Part shown: positions 46,240 through 56,986 of the stretch, piece after piece
How the letters are laid out: each line of letters starts with the position of its first letter
Numbering within the stretch: the stretch's first letter is position 1
NCBI GenBank assembly: GCA_026826555.1
Contig: JAKSZT010053769.1
Location: forward strand, 4,122,505-4,186,504
Source: Tolypeutes matacus
Taxonomy: Eukaryota; Chordata; Mammalia; Cingulata; Chlamyphoridae
DNA length: 64,000 nucleotides
Direction: 5' to 3'
Notes under the pieces: generated by a model
What the model was told of the DNA's origin: nothing
What the model saw: the letters and a program-made list of their open reading frames with translations, nothing else
Databases searched by the model: none
Translations under genes and position numbers: made by a program

Positions 46240-46608
46240 GGAAGCAGATGTGGCTCAAGCGATTGAGCTCCTGCCTACCACGTGGGAGGTCCCCAGTTCA
46301 GTTTCTGGTGCCTACTGGAGAAGAGCAAGACAGTGAACTGGCGTGATCGGCAGGCATGGCGAGCTGATGCAGCAAATGAGATACAAAGAGGAAAGACAAT
46401 GAGATACACAACAAAAGCAGGGAGCCGAAGTGGCTCAAGTAATTGAGCACCTCTCTCCCACATGGGAGGTCCCAGGTTCAGTTCTCAGTGCCTCCTAAAG
46501 AGAAGATGAGCAGACATAGCACACAGCAAATGGACACACAGATCAGACAATGAGTACAAACAATGGCGGGTGGGGGTGGGAAGTAAATAAAATAAATCTT
46601 AGGAAAAA
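46240..46608 (+). mobile_element. Dimeric DAS-SINE between TSPAN13 and AGR2
   Basis: First head GGAAGCAGATGTGGCTCAAG at 46240 and second head AGGGAGCCGAAGTGGCTCAA near 46418, each with a B-box-like GTTCAGTT core. Tail AAATAAAATAAATC. Target duplication AAAAGTAGCTGAAG (46226-46239 and 46609-46622) is perfect over 14 bp. Confidence 0.92.
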
Positions 46609-47378
46609 AAAAGTAGCTGAAGCCACTCTCCTGCCTTATGCCACATCCTCTCTCAACTTTTCCAAATATAAGTAGTGACCTTTGGTCTCTATCCCATCAA
46701 CATGATATCACTGACCTTCGCTCTTCTCACAGCCAGTCATTCTGGTGAAGGGGAGGGGAACAGTGAAACCCCCACTGTTTCCAATTCAAACTTAATTTAT
46801 CCTTAAACCAGTACTCTAGAACCTTTAGAGACCAAGTCTATTACAAGACCAAGTCTCAGGATTTCTTTAGGGTGTGTTCGGAGGTGTAGATGTGCAGTGG
46901 ATGGCTTTTCCATTAAATTAGTCTCCTGTAGTAGAAGGCTACCTGCCAGAGGCTTTCCCTGAGAGTGTTTGTTTTGTTTTGTTGTTTTTTTTTTTTGGGG
47001 GGGGATACATTAAAGTTGACTAAAATTGAATTACCAAATTAAATTATATACATAGCAGTTCCGGGCCAGGGTGTCATCTCCAAGAAGGTATCTTTTTTTT
47101 TTTTTTCTTAGCATAACTTGAGTATGAAGGCATATGTAGAAAGGAATGCCATTTGATACTTCTGATGATTAAGCTCATATCTACTTTGTCATTCAATGAG
47201 AACCTGTAGGACATTGAGATAATTTATCTGTCTTTATCTGCACTGATTGAACTAGTTTTGTCTTGTCCTTTGAGCATTCTGTATATGTCAGATAGCCCTA
47301 TTTGGTGAATGCACTGAGTAACTTCTGTAAGAAACCAAGTTGAAAAAAAAAACCTTGGTTCGAACTCTCCAAAAAGGA

Positions 47379-47606
47379 TTTATTTTTTAAAAAATCATGG
47401 CTCACTGTAGTAGTATACAATATTGTTTTTGTACAAGTATACTTGGAACCCAATAAAAAAACAAACAGCTGTCATAACATTAAAGCATAATCTAATCAGA
47501 ATGTAGGCCAGTGCTTCTGTGTTCTCCAAAGTCTTCTAAAATCCCCACTGATTTCTAAATCTCAAGGGCTAACACAGAGGGAAGATTTTGCAGATTTTAT
47601 TTTCCT
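47379..47606 (-). other. AGR2: AGR2 3' UTR, at least the proximal part
   Basis: The first AATAAA on the minus strand after the stop is the complement of TTTATT at 47379-47384, about 220 nt downstream. It may be a proximal site. A longer 3' UTR running towards 46900 is possible and could not be settled from sequence. Confidence 0.5.
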
Positions 47607-47656
47607 TTATAATTCAGTCTTCAGCAACTTGAGTGCTTTCTTCATGTTGTCCAGAA
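47607..47656 (-). CDS. AGR2: AGR2 exon 8 coding part (KTEL C-terminus)
   Basis: Acceptor CATTAG after a C-rich tract. 50 nt encode the final residues [15 protein letters not shown] and the stop TAA (complement at 47607-47609). The KTEL end is the ER-retention signal known for AGR2. Confidence 0.95.
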
Positions 47657-50600
47657 CTAATGGGGGGAAAATTTAAGAGTCAAGATGTCACCAGTCATTA
47701 TAGTAATAGATATAAACTCCAAACTTGGGTACTCCATTCTTTCTTTAATGAGGTGCTTCCCCCCCCCCATAGGGTGAATAGTTGATAATCCTTTGTTAAA
47801 TGTTTTTTGTTTTTTTTTTTTTTTGTATCTAAAATGATTTAAATGGCTTTTGTTACAATTCAAGTCTCTAGCATATTCATTACTTCCCAAAACTTCCCTT
47901 CTCCAGGACTCCCCACTTCTAAAAGTAGCCTTTTATAACAGAAAATAATTTTGGGCAATTTCGAAGTAAATTTTAAATCATGTAAGAAATATCTGTTAGT
48001 AGATGTTTGTAGCTACACAAATTATTTTGGAGCGAGGTTGAATATAATAATAAAGTGCTTTACACATATGAATTCCTTTAAACTTCACATAAATTTGATT
48101 AGTGTGAACAGGTACAGAGAGGTTGAGTAGCTTGCTCAAGTTCACACAGTTAATATGTAATGGTACTCCAGAGCCCAAAGTCTAGATCACTATTCTTTCT
48201 GCAGCAATTCTTGAAAATGAGGTATGTGATCTATCTAAGATGGCCATGTGATGGAAGGCACTGAGTAGCTGCTTATTCATGTCTTCTGCAAATATTTATT
48301 AAATGCCTGTTCTCTGAGGCACTGTGATAGCACCTGTGCACAATAACCACCTTTAAAGAGTCCAAAGTCTTAAGATATTTGCTGTTATCTGGAGAATGGC
48401 AAATACTTGTGCTTCCTCTGATTCTCCCAGCAGTTGCTACAGACATTGCTAATGGACAGTGATAATCTTTCCTGCTTCCCAGACACAGCCTTATAATCCT
48501 TCCCAAACCTAATGTTCTAGGTCAGTGGTGCCCAATAGAAGTTTCTGTGATGATGGAAGTATTCAGGACCTGTGTGCTGAACACATGAGACGTGGTTAGC
48601 GTGACCGAGGAGCTAATTTTTAAAATTTAATTTTATTAAAAAAAAAAAAATGGCAACATGTGGATAGTGACTACCACAGTGGACAGCACAATTACAAGCA
48701 GCCACTACTACCTGATCAGAAGTGGTTCCTGATTTTATGCCCAGAAGGACTAATCAGATGGCATATTTAGGGACAGCCTCTTATTTAGGTACCTTGTCTG
48801 CCTTAAGTCTCCAACTTTTTTTTTCCCTCATTTTTCCTATTGATATTCAAAATGGAACTTGAATACAACTTAACTTTAACAAAACTAAAGTTATTTCACT
48901 TTTTTTATTTGGGAAAATTTTTAAAAATCAACATAGTATACAGATTACCAACTATTACACTCATCGTTGCTCTTGTTGTAGAAGGAATTGTATTAGTGTC
49001 TAAGAGCAAACAGGAAAAGCATTTATTATTCTGTAAGGTCATAGAATCCTCTTAGAAAGAAGATATTTAATTAATTAAGTAATTCATCTTCTGAGCTTTC
49101 AACCATGGGAAACAGCATGAGTATGATTTGCTCGAGGACACAGGGCTCATTAGAGTCTAGTTGCCTAGTGTCCCAGAGCAGAACTTTCTGTCACCTCACC
49201 GTGTTCAAAGAAAGTGACACTTACGTAAAGCTGTATCTGAGGGTTCATAAGCGTAGAGACGATTTGAATATCTTCCAGTGATGTCTGCTCTCACTGTCAG
49301 GGATGGGTCTGCAAAGAAAAAACAAACGGGAATGGAGTGCTTTGCTTCCAAGAAGCCCCGTATTGCATGAAGAAGCCTGGGTAGCCATGTCCTGTGAAAT
49401 GAATACTGTGAGTCCCACCGGATCAGAGTTCTGTTCCATCCGCTCAGCCACTAGTAGCCAGAGCACAGCTGAGAGCATTCAACAGCTGCACAGTGCTGTT
49501 TGTGAAAAAGGTCATGAACCCTGCTCTCCTAGCTATAGCAGCCTGAAAACCAGAATGATATATATAAAATGGGGTGGTATTTTGTTTTTTTGGTGGAAAC
49601 ATTGGCATTCTCTACTACAGAATTATTTTAAATTCTTGAAAGGAATTTATTGTAGTTGAAATGTGTTACCAAGAACAACCTAGAGGATTAAAAACACCTG
49701 ATGCTGGTGTTCACAACAAAAGGATTTTTTAATGAAAAAAAAAAAAAAAAAAAGCAAACCCTTAGGAACAGCAAAGAGCAAAGAAGCTTGTAGTGCAAGT
49801 CTGTTTTTTTTTTTTTAATTTTACTGTTAATCAGCTGCATCTTAAAAATAGATGGAATAGTCTTCCCTTAGATAAACATTTATCCTAGTTCTAAATCCAT
49901 CTAAATTCATGCTTTCTATTTAATATTATCTAAATAATGAGAAATAGGTGCAAGCAAAGGGGAGTTATCAGGATGTAGAGGGGTCTAGAAATCTTGCCTT
50001 GAGAGATGATTGGAGGAGCCTAAGGCATGTGTCCTGATGAAGGGGACAAGTGAGGACAATTTGAATGCATGCAGAGTTGGTCACTGGTACCTGAGTGGAC
50101 AATCTGTTGTTTCAGGTGTGGGACTAGGACCGACAGACACACATTAAGATAAGCAGACATTTATTTGTTCAACAAAGACTTAAGACCTACTGTCTTGCTG
50201 CTGGGTGCAGAAGATACAAAGACAGGCTCATGTTTGTAAGGAATCAACATAAAAAGGGCTTTTAAACACCTGGCTTGTTTTTAACACCTGCTTTACCACC
50301 CTTGGTTTCACATTGGAATCACCTGGACAGCTTTAAAATTACTGATGCCTGCGTCCCACCTCTGATTTAATTGGTTTGAGGGGTGGCTTGAGCACACGAG
50401 CTTAAAAATCCTCCAGATGATTCTAACGTGCAGCCAGAATGGAGCATCAGGGAGCCAGAGCAAGTTGCCTTGCCTCCTGAGTTGGGTCTTTGAACTGAAG
50501 GTATGGTACATGGATTAAAATGCCGCCAGACAAGAATACTATAAAATGAATTCCTGCACAGAGTGAGGCTGAATGACCTTTAAGGTCTTGCTCAATTTAA

Positions 50601-53600
50601 GGAATCTAAATGCTGTAAATCATGACAAATGTGTAAAATTAATGCTCTAGTTCAGACTTCCTCCATTTTTCCTTTCACTTGTTTTTCCTCTCCTGTTTTA
50701 TAAATTTAATGTAAACTTTAGTGAATGACATAGGTGGATTACTTGGCTAGGGTGAGTTCTGCTATGTTCTGGATTTAATGAGTGACTGTTCTTAAATTAG
50801 TATGACTTTTATTACACTCAAATTTATTCATCCAATCATCCAAAAAATATTTATTGAGAACAGCATAGAGTCATGCTGGGGATGTGGTAGTGAGCAGAAA
50901 CATATACAGCCCTTGCCATCATGGAGCTTATATTCTTATGGGTGAAAGATTTATTAGATAATCACCCAATAATTGCAAAACATAACTGAGAAAAGCGCTA
51001 CCAATGAGAGGAACATGGTGCATATGGTGGGGATGAGAGGGGAGCTAACTAGGTGATATGGGGATGGGGAGGGAGAAGCAGGAAAAGTCTTCCAGCAGAA
51101 GGAACAGCATATGGAAACTATCAGTGGTAGGAGAGAGTATGTCTCTTCTCTTTTCTGTTTTTTTTGTTTTCCAGCTCATATTCCTAGCTTTCACAAAAAT
51201 ACCTATCAAAAATGTCAGAAATTCCAACACTGAAACTTTGCCAGATTAAAAATAAATATTTGCAGACCTGTTATATTCTTGAAAATTATAATAGTTAGCA
51301 GGATGCTTCCCTACCTCAAAAGTATTTGTGGCAGAAAATGAAAAATTAAAATTAGCAGATGAGGAAAAATGGTACCCTTGGAAATAGGTAGACATTCACA
51401 TTTTCTAACAAGAATATGTTATGAAACTCAAAGGAAAATTCTGCCCCTTGCTTGAGCTTAGCAGTGACATTGGCCATGGTATGGCAGGAGTTAAGCTGGG
51501 GAGAACCCAGGACAGGATATGGTAGCACTTGTATGATCTTCAGTGTGTTTCGTGTCATTGTCACCTTCACTTACCAACAAAAATAATCCTCGGTACATAT
51601 TGGCCATCAGGTGAAAGGTGCTTGTCAGTTGTTTCATACTAAGATTAAAACAAAATGGCAGTTTTTAGTTTGTCTATTCATCAGTTATTTTCAAACTTGT
51701 TAATTTGAAAAATGTCTGTTACTGGTCCAGGTACCTTAAGATACTTTAGAGCACATCTTTTCTACAACGAGTTTATAATATAGATGGAGAGACAAGTTAC
51801 ATGCCTGTATTAATAAGAGCAGAATGTGATGCAGAATGTAAAGGGCTGAATTCATGTGACAGATAAAGAGTGAAAAAGTTCAAGGAGGGAGATTTTCAAG
51901 GCAGCTGTAGTCTTGGGGATGAGATCTTGTCTAAGGTAGGGAAGAGACTGAATAATGAAAAAAAAGTCATTTTTTGAAAAATTGAAACAAACACAGGATC
52001 ATCTGGAACATTCACCTACTCGTTTATCATTTTCTTCTTTAGCATTTTTTTTTACTTAGGAAGCTATAGCACTTGTCTTTAACGAATGCACAGTCTATTG
52101 CAGGGGTTCTTAACAAGGGGTCAATGACCTTGATAGAAAAAAAAAAAATTCTTGTGGGGACATGTTGGTGTGGGTGTGATGTATTTATTAAATAATACAC
52201 AGTATAGTGTGGACTTAGTAAGGGGTCTGTGGTTTTCACCTGACTGGCAAAGGTGTCCATGGAACAAAAGAGTTTAAGAACTCCTGGTCTATTGGGAAAT
52301 ACAGACAAGAAAGCTAGTTTTGAGGACCTGGTGGGTGAGATGTTATGACAGAGGATAAGCAGGCATGGGTCGACCAGAGCAAGGCATTGAGCCCAGTCTG
52401 TGGGCTCAAGTAGGACTTTTTGGAGTAATGAGCAATCTTAGAAAATCAACAGGAATCAGTTCCGTGGAAAGGGAGAAGGTCACTCCAAGTAGGGGGAAGA
52501 GTGGGTACTTTTTAGTATGTTCAAGTGTTTGGGAAGGACTAAGGTATGGGGGATGTGTGAGGGGAGTGGTGAGAGAAGGTGCTAGAGAGCTGCCACAGAG
52601 GCCCGCTCATGGATGGCCTTTTACACCTATGCCACAGTGTCTTCAGTTGTTCAGAAACAGTTGAGAGGGATGAAGGGATGTTTGAAGAGGTTGGAATATC
52701 CCAACTTGGTCTTTGGAGCAAATGGCAGCCAGGTGGTGATTAGGAGGAGTTTATCTTGTGGTCAGGGAGCCATGTAGTAGTAAGCAGTATACTGGGCAAA
52801 AGTGGAAAAAGTCCTACATATAAAATAGTGGTCCTGAGTTTACAGGGAAGAGTCCAATAGTAAGGATATTTAAAAGTTAGAAGCACAGGGCTTCTTGGCT
52901 GATTGGTTGTTGGAAGTGAATAGAAGAATCTATTCTAGAATAGGGCCACTTTGAATGAAATAGAGAGTAGAGAAAGAAGGCACATTTAAAAAGCCTGGAG
53001 TAAGACGATAAATTCAGTGTTGCACAGGTTGAATTTAAGTTAATTATGGGATATTGGCACATGGTCAGATACACAGGTTTTGTTGTTGAGTGTTTGGGTA
53101 AGATGTGGGAATTATGAGAGTGTAGGTATTGATGAGAGGCAGGGTATAGATGAAGTTGTTAAGAGTTTATAAAATCTGAAGAGAAACGAGTCAAGGACAG
53201 ATTCACAGAATCACTAACATTAAGGGAGGAAGAAGGAAGAGGAGCCTGTGGGAGGGAATTGAGGAAGTAGAACTGCTGGTGCAGATTGTTCTTTGAGGAG
53301 CCAAGCTGTGAAGAGGAAAGGGGGAGGGCTGGGAGAGAGGGAGTGAGAGGATGACTTGAGATACTTGGTTAGCTATGACTGTTTTTGTTTTTAGAAGATA
53401 GGACCTGTTAGAATACTGAGTAGAAAGAACTGGCAAAGAAAGCAAGCTTGAGGATCAGGAGGGGTGGTGGCAGTGAAGTAAGGTGGGACTGTGAGGCCTA
53501 AAGCACAAGGGGCATTATTGGATTTGAACTACCAGAGGGCTGACTCTTCCACAGAGAGAGGGAACTAAGAGTAAGAATGGGTGTAGAGCAGCCAGGACTT

Positions 53601-55938
53601 GTAGGGGCACAGGGAATTTACATATTGGAGTATTTTGTAAAATACAACTTTCAATTATTATAGCTATGGAGAAAATCCTGACTACAGGGGTGTATTTCTC
53701 AGAAAACTTAAAAATGTTAGTTATAAATAAAAACATAGACATGCAAGATAGATTAGAGAGAGAAAAGATATTTTATTAATCTATGAGATGGGATATTTGG
53801 AAGAGATCCCAGTTAATGTAGCATGACTATGATGTATATGAAAAATGAATCATCCAATTCAGATCATGAGCATAGGGACATGTCAGTGATGATAAGTCAA
53901 CTTACAACTAGATTGAGGAGGACAAACTGCTCTGCCAATTTCTGGATTTCTTTGTTTTCAGCAAATGCTTTCTTTAAAGCTATAAAATAATGAAAAGATC
54001 ATTAAGCACCTATATCATCATTGGTTAAAACTATTGTTCTCTGTTATATTTTAAGTTGAATGAAAATTTTAATGGAATATTCTACTTTGCCCTTTCAGCA
54101 AATGAATAATATCTGTGCCATTTGCTTTCTTCCATTCACACATCCGTTCATCCATTCATTTATCCATATTTTTTTCAATCCATATTTATTGAGTGGTGAC
54201 TATGAGGTAGGCACTGCTCTATGTAATGGGGATAGAGCAATAGATAAAAACAAAACAAAACAGTTTTCTTCTAAGAATTAAAATACTTATGTGAAAGACC
54301 ATAAACAAGTAGGCAAAAAAATTCAGGTGGATATATGTAATCTGAAGAAAAATGAAAATAAAGGCAGTAAGGGGTTTATGAGCTGTGGGGTGGCCAGGGA
54401 AGAACTCTCTGAAGAGGTGACATTGAAGTGAGGTAGACCATTCTAGGATTTTGGGGGTAGGTCACTAGGCAGAAGGAACTGCAAGTGCAATAGCCCTGAG
54501 GTGGGCATGGACTTGGATGTCAGAGGAACAGCCCCCGGGTCAGGCTAGATGGAGAGAGCAAGGGGAGAGTGATGGGAAAGGAAGGAGAGCCAGGGGCCAG
54601 GTCAGGTGAGCCACGGTCAGGAACTTGGATTTAATGTTACCTGTGATGAGAAGTCACCTGAGCACATGAGTGGTAAGATCTCTTTTATGTTTACGGCCCC
54701 ATTCTAGCTTCCATGTGGGGACTAAACCACAGTGAGACCAGTTAGGTGGCTGGATTGTAGGCACGATGTGATATTAGCTTGGACCAGGGCAGGGGCAATG
54801 GGACAATGGGAAGTGGTTGGATTTTAGCAGGACCAGCTATATAATATAGGGGTCCTGTACAAACTGAAGATGGAAAACCACATGTTCAAATATTAAGAAT
54901 TTTAAGACAGCAATGGCAGAGCATTAAACCAAGCCTGGGCCCTTCTAAGTATGGGTTATATTTTGAAGTTAAAGCCAACATTAAAGGATGAACCCTAGAG
55001 TCTGTTTTTCAAATATGCACTAATGGTTAATAAAAAAAACATGAAATTATCTTACATTATTTTAAAATATATTTTTAGGGGAGCTGATGTAGCTCAGTGG
55101 TTGAGCACCTTATTCCCACGTACGAGGTCCTAAATATATATATAACTTACTGCATAAGATATTCTTTTTTTTATTCAACTGAACTAGGTGCTAAGGATAC
55201 AAAGATGTGTGATCCCAATCTTGCCCTTAAAGCTAAATGCCTAGGAAAAAAAAAACATATTTTGTTGAATAAATTACCTTGACTATGTGGGCATTCATCC
55301 AAGTGATGAATAATCATCAAAGGTTTGTTGCTTTATAAAAGAAAGAAAAAGAAATGGAATGATTTTTAATGAGTAGGATTTCATGTACAGCTAAATATCA
55401 CTAGATGGTGCTCTTGAGAGCTTTGAAGAGAGCTCTATGTAACTCTTTACCTTGTTTTGGATTTGTATAAAGCTTCTTCATAGGTCTGAGTCCAGATGAG
55501 CAGATCACCCCAACCTGGAACAAAATGAACCAGTATATTTAAAGCTAATATAATTTCAAACCCAAAGATGTTGAAAAACAGTGATAACGTTTGAGATAAA
55601 TATATACGTGATACCAAAGAAGAAGAAAAACCTCTGGAGAAAGTAGAAATAATTATAAACTCTAATAAATGGAAAAAACAAAACAAAAACCCAACCCTAT
55701 GAACCAAAATATGTTCCACATACAAGTCCCAGCACCAAGATTTAGGAAATCTTTTCCAATTAAGTAGCAGTTGGAAGCCAACAAGAAGCTGATTCCTACC
55801 TCTGGAGAGAGTCTGGGGTAGTTTGAGATGAGGGTCCTTTGTGTCCTTTTTAGCTCCAGGTTTGACTGTGGTATCTTTGGCCAGAGTATAGGAAAGGGCC
55901 ACAAGGAGCAAGAATGCTGACACTGAAATCTTCTCCAT
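47607..55938 (-). CDS. AGR2: AGR2, anterior gradient 2 (PDIA17), complete seven-coding-exon region
   Basis: The coding exons in transcript order are 55938-55800, 55514-55451, 55330-55278, 53979-53906, 51638-51575, 49308-49225 and 47656-47607. They sum to 528 nt, 175 codons plus TAA, equal to the known AGR2 length. Residues 1-20 are a signal peptide (start [12 protein letters not shown]). The thioredoxin-like active site is the single-cysteine CPHS at 81-84. The dimer-interface residues E60 and K64 are kept, and the C-terminus is KTEL, an ER-retention signal. Family knowledge: AGR2 is an ER protein disulfide isomerase of secretory epithelia needed for mucin folding. All joints use GT-AG and maintain frame. 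The gene is convergent with TSPAN13. Confidence 0.97.
48040..48195 (+). repeat. MIR-like fragment in AGR2 last intron
   Basis: AAAGTGCTTTACACATATG ... GTACAGAGAGGTTGAGTAGC ... GTCTAGATCACTATTC follows MIR order. Confidence 0.65.
48523..48692. mobile_element. hAT-type (MER3-like) fragment
   Basis: CAGTGGTGCCCAATAGAA at the left and GTGGACAGCACAA at the right resemble inverted ends, and TTTCTGTGATGATGGAAGT is a familiar internal motif. The target duplication is decayed. Confidence 0.55.
49225..49308 (-). CDS. AGR2: AGR2 exon 7
   Basis: Acceptor TTTGCAG and donor GTAAGT. 84 nt complete D132 and encode residues to L159 plus one base ([17 protein letters not shown] and on to PSDTAL). No stop or frame problem. 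Confidence 0.94.
49309..51574 (-). other. AGR2: AGR2 intron 6
   Basis: No element could be named with confidence apart from A/T runs (49737-49753, 49804-49816). 50815-50990 resembles an ancient dispersed repeat. The 118-codon + frame at 49303-49659 overlaps exon 7 by a few bases and has no recognisable domain. Confidence 0.55.
51575..51638 (-). CDS. AGR2: AGR2 exon 6
   Basis: Acceptor AATCTTAG and donor GTAAGT. 64 nt encode residues 111-131 (start [13 protein letters not shown]) plus one base. The segment YVPRI includes the cis-proline region conserved in thioredoxin folds. Confidence 0.94.
52101..52286 (-). mobile_element. Short non-autonomous hAT transposon (copy 2)
   Basis: Ends CAGGGGTTCTTAAC and GTTTAAGAACTCCTG, 186 bp, with perfect 8-bp duplications GTCTATTG at 52093-52100 and 52287-52294. 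Internal sequence is the reverse complement of copy 1. Confidence 0.93.
52330..53520 (+). repeat. Long copy of an ancient interspersed repeat in AGR2 intron 5
   Basis: G/A-rich text with GAGGATAAGCAGGCATGGG, GCCAGGTGGTGATTAGGAGG and AGGCAGGGTATAGATGAAG. It is similar in kind to 22915-23218 and 54135-54700. No coding potential beyond chance frames. Confidence 0.45.
53906..53979 (-). CDS. AGR2: AGR2 exon 5
   Basis: Acceptor ATTTTATAG and donor GTAAGT. 74 nt complete A86 and encode residues 87-110 ([18 protein letters not shown] and on to LNLV). It is phase 0 at its 3' end. Confidence 0.94.
54135..54840 (+). repeat. Ancient interspersed repeat in AGR2 intron 4
   Basis: TATTTATTGAGTGGTGACTA, GCAGAAGGAACTGCAAGTGC, AATAGCCCTGAGGTGGGCA and GACCAGTTAGGTGGCTGGA make a well-known dispersed mammalian repeat that I do not name. 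Confidence 0.5.
55078..55132 (+). mobile_element. Truncated DAS-type SINE head
   Basis: GGGGAGCTGATGTAGCTCAG and ACGAGGTCCTAA. Only the first ~55 bp of the tRNA-like head remain, 145 bp from AGR2 exon 4. Confidence 0.7.
55278..55330 (-). CDS. AGR2: AGR2 exon 4 (CPHS active site)
   Basis: Acceptor TTATAAAG and donor GTAATT. 53 nt encode residues 68-85 with split codons at both ends. It contains DECPHSQ, the atypical one-cysteine thioredoxin motif. Found by splice sites and protein similarity, since it is too short for an open-frame scan. Confidence 0.94.
55451..55514 (-). CDS. AGR2: AGR2 exon 3
   Basis: Acceptor TTGTTCCAG and donor GTAAAG. 64 nt complete G47 and encode residues 48-67 plus two bases of S68. 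It includes the EALYK segment (60-64) known to mediate AGR2 dimer contacts. Confidence 0.95.
55515..55799 (-). other. AGR2: AGR2 intron 2, 285 nt, stop-free and in frame
   Basis: The intron between exons 2 and 3 is exactly 95 codons and has no stop codon in the AGR2 frame, so the reading frame runs continuously from the signal peptide to the exon 3 donor. Retention would insert 95 residues, including a very hydrophobic stretch ([19 protein letters not shown]). Retention is not shown by the sequence. Confidence 0.85.
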
Positions 55939-55945
55939 GGCAAAT
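55800..55945 (-). CDS. AGR2: AGR2 exon 2 (start codon, signal peptide)
   Basis: Acceptor ATATCAG, then 7 nt of 5' UTR (ATTTGCC), then ATG with its A at 55938. It encodes residues 1-46 plus one base. The hydrophobic core spans about residues 8-17 and probable signal cleavage is after A20. The donor is GTAGGA. An upstream in-frame ATG at 55983 lies in the intron before the acceptor, so it is not the start. Confidence 0.95.
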
Positions 55946-56099
55946 CTGATATGGAAGACAAAAAAAAACAGCCAATAAAACAAAAAAGAATTGTCAGTCT
56001 TCAGTCTTCAGATTGTATCACAACAGTGGGATATAACAGGAACTGAGGCTCTGCTGAGACTGAACACATGCTGAGGATTTTCCTAAGAAAATACAGTAT

Positions 56100-56280
56100 G
56101 TCTGTCTGTTGTCTGTCTGCCTATCTATCTGTCAACCTATCTCTAGATAGATAGATATATAGATGTAGATCTATATAGAGATAGCTAGATATAGGTACAC
56201 TGTGTGTGTGTGTGTATATATATAGGTATATGCATATATATATAGGTATATGCATATATGTATATACTCATATAGCTAAG
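56100..56280. repeat. Compound GATA/TA/TG microsatellite in AGR2 intron 1
   Basis: GTCTGTCTGTT, GATAGATAGAT, TGTGTGTGTGTGT and repeated ATATATATAGGTATATGCAT units in about 180 bp, some 160 bp upstream of exon 2. Confidence 0.85.
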
Positions 56281-56636
56281 GGAATTTACACTTAAGCTTA
56301 TATTTTAAGAATTATACTGGAAGGGACCTTAGGGATTACCTCCTCTTTTCTTCAATTTATAGATGAAGAATCTGAAGTTCAGAGAGATGAAAGATTTATG
56401 AGATGGTTCCAGAATCAAGGTTTCTGGATCTTGCAATTTTGCAGTGTTCGTTCCCATTTTCCACCGTGAAAAAATTACTCTATGCACATATACTTCTTTA
56501 ACCTTCAGTTAAAATAGGGATATTGCCATTGAAGAAGTAGGCCTGAGTAAAATGATTACTTATTTCATTTAGAACCTGCCAATGTTGCCACTTAACTGAA
56601 AACTTGTCTCTACTCTCCAAACAACTATCTCTAGGG

Positions 56637-56870
56637 CAGGGGTTCTTAACTAGGGGTCCTTGGATCCCCAAGGGGTCCATGGAAAGATTTCAGGAGATGC
56701 ATACGTTGAATTGAAAATTCAAAAAAACATTATTGTTGTAGGGACATGTTGGTGCAGGTATGAAATATTTATTAAATAATACACAGTATAGTGTGGATTT
56801 AGTAAAGAGTCCCTGGTTTTCACCTGACTGGCATAGGGATCCATGAAATTTAAAAGATTAAGAACCCCTG
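56637..56870 (-). mobile_element. Short non-autonomous hAT transposon (copy 3)
   Basis: Ends CAGGGGTTCTTAAC and TTAAGAACCCCTG, 234 bp, with flanks CTCTAGGG (56629-56636) and CTCTAGGT (56871-56878), 7 of 8. It is closest to copy 2 and in the same orientation, with about 40 bp more inside. Confidence 0.92.
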
Positions 56871-56883
56871 CTCTAGGTTAACT

Positions 56884-56975
56884 TTTTTTTTTTTTTAATA
56901 GGAGGTACTGGGGATTGAACCTGGGACCTCGTATGTGGGAAGCAGGAGCTCATCAACTGAGCTACAACCACTCCC
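56884..56975 (-). mobile_element. Short DAS-type SINE abutting hAT copy 3
   Basis: Minus strand GGGAGTGGTTGTAGCTCAG head, GGTTCAATCCCC B box and an A tail. Perfect duplication CTAGGTTAACT at 56873-56883 and 56976-56986. Its target overlaps the right target duplication of hAT copy 3. Confidence 0.9.
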
Positions 56976-56986
56976 CTAGGTTAACT

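Larger units (their letters stand above)
42471..47378. other. Intergenic gap between convergent TSPAN13 and AGR2
   Basis: About 5 kb without a gene. It holds a GGT microsatellite, an old L1-like piece (about 45370-45620) and a dimeric DAS-SINE at 46240-46608. The 145-codon frame on the minus strand at 42918-43355 crosses the GGT microsatellite (a run of His codons) and has no recognisable domain, so I do not call it. Confidence 0.75.

Noticed and set aside
49303..49659. 118-codon + frame beside AGR2 exon 7
   Set aside because: Runs antisense over the exon edge into the intron, with no recognisable domain.
55938..55983. In-frame upstream ATG extending AGR2 by 15 residues
   Set aside because: It lies on the intron side of the ATATCAG acceptor of exon 2 and would displace the known signal peptide start.
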